Positions 35,840 through 35,939 of a stretch of 35,939 nt of DNA are shown piece by piece. The DNA lies in the NCBI RefSeq assembly GCF_016901675.1, contig NZ_JACJKU010000008.1, positions 1-35,939 on the forward strand, read 5' to 3'. The position numbers and the translations under genes were made by a program. Every line of letters starts with the position of its first letter. Within the stretch, counting starts at the first letter, position 1. The DNA comes from Limosilactobacillus coleohominis (GTDB taxonomy: Bacteria; Bacillota; Bacilli; Lactobacillales; Lactobacillaceae). The notes under the pieces are model-generated. The model was not told the DNA's origin and made no database searches. It saw only the letters and a list, made by a program, of their open reading frames with translations.

Positions 35840-35938
35840 TTAATTGTTTGGTCCAAGATAATTACTATTAGTTCCAAACCATTTTTGATTAATCTTTCTT
35901 AATTCACCTGTTTTTTGCAAGTGACCTAAACCTTGGTT
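35840..35938 (-). CDS. Amino-acid ABC transporter substrate-binding protein, C-terminal end (partial)
   Basis: The last 32 codons of a minus-strand gene run off the right edge. The peptide contains GLGHLQKTGELRKINQKWFG, the typical end of family 3 solute-binding proteins (a helix, GxLxKIxxKWFG), then a short Asn-rich tail and TAA at 35840. The family supplies polar amino acids to ABC importers and is lipid-anchored in Firmicutes. The specific substrate cannot be judged from this fragment. Confidence 0.75.
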   Translation of the reverse strand, partial: NQGLGHLQKTGELRKINQKWFGTNSNYLGPNN

Positions 35939-35939
35939 A

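Overview
The window is a stretch of low-GC Firmicutes chromosome, most likely from a heterofermentative lactobacillus (Limosilactobacillus-like; the genus is inferred from protein flavour and gene order only). Support comes from the A+T-rich sequence, AGGAGG-type ribosome sites, frequent TTG and GTG starts, a T-box before alaS, a DinR/LexA-type box before recA, and gene orders shared with Bacillus and Lactobacillus (ytxG-ytxH near ccpA; alaS-ireB-ruvX-DUF1292; mutS-mutL-ruvA-ruvB; ymfF-ymfH-rodZ-pgsA-cinA-recA-rny). I see no insertion sequence, phage, CRISPR array, rRNA or tRNA. It is a housekeeping region, nearly all on the minus strand.

Layout. 1-3.8 kb (minus): ytxG-like, ytxH-like, ccpA, an unrecognised four-helix membrane protein and yebC. 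3.98-5.7 kb (plus): a MscS channel and a Cof-type HAD phosphatase. 5.8-7.7 kb (minus): murI-rdgB-phosphodiesterase. 7.85-8.4 kb (plus): yslB. 8.4-11.7 kb (minus): cvpA-mutS2-trxA. 11.7-12.7 kb (plus): rnhC. 12.8-16.8 kb (minus): alaS with its T-box leader, then ireB-ruvX-DUF1292. 16.8-27.1 kb (minus): mutS-mutL-ruvA-ruvB-(TGT-like)-yajC-nrnA-cshB. 27.1-30 kb (minus): rny and recA. 30-35.65 kb (minus): ymfF-ymfH-rodZ-pgsA-cinA. At 35.84 kb to the edge is the 3' end of a solute-binding protein gene.

Functional themes. DNA maintenance is dense (mutS, mutL, mutS2, ruvA, ruvB, ruvX, recA, rnhC, cinA). RNA turnover and translation are represented by rny, nrnA, cshB, alaS, mutS2/RqcU and the TGT-like gene. 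Envelope and wall genes are murI, pgsA, rodZ, yajC, mscS and ireB. Regulation visible in the DNA includes a GCU-reading T-box, an SOS box, promoters overlapping upstream stop codons, many intrinsic terminators and several unexplained inverted repeats at promoters.

The most unusual item is the gene between ruvB and yajC. It sits where tgt normally lies and keeps the TGT scaffold, but it has lost both catalytic aspartates, the substrate-loop residues and all four zinc ligands while remaining an intact, well-placed reading frame. queA is also missing from this locus. It looks like a TGT pseudoenzyme retained after loss of queuosine modification, or repurposed.
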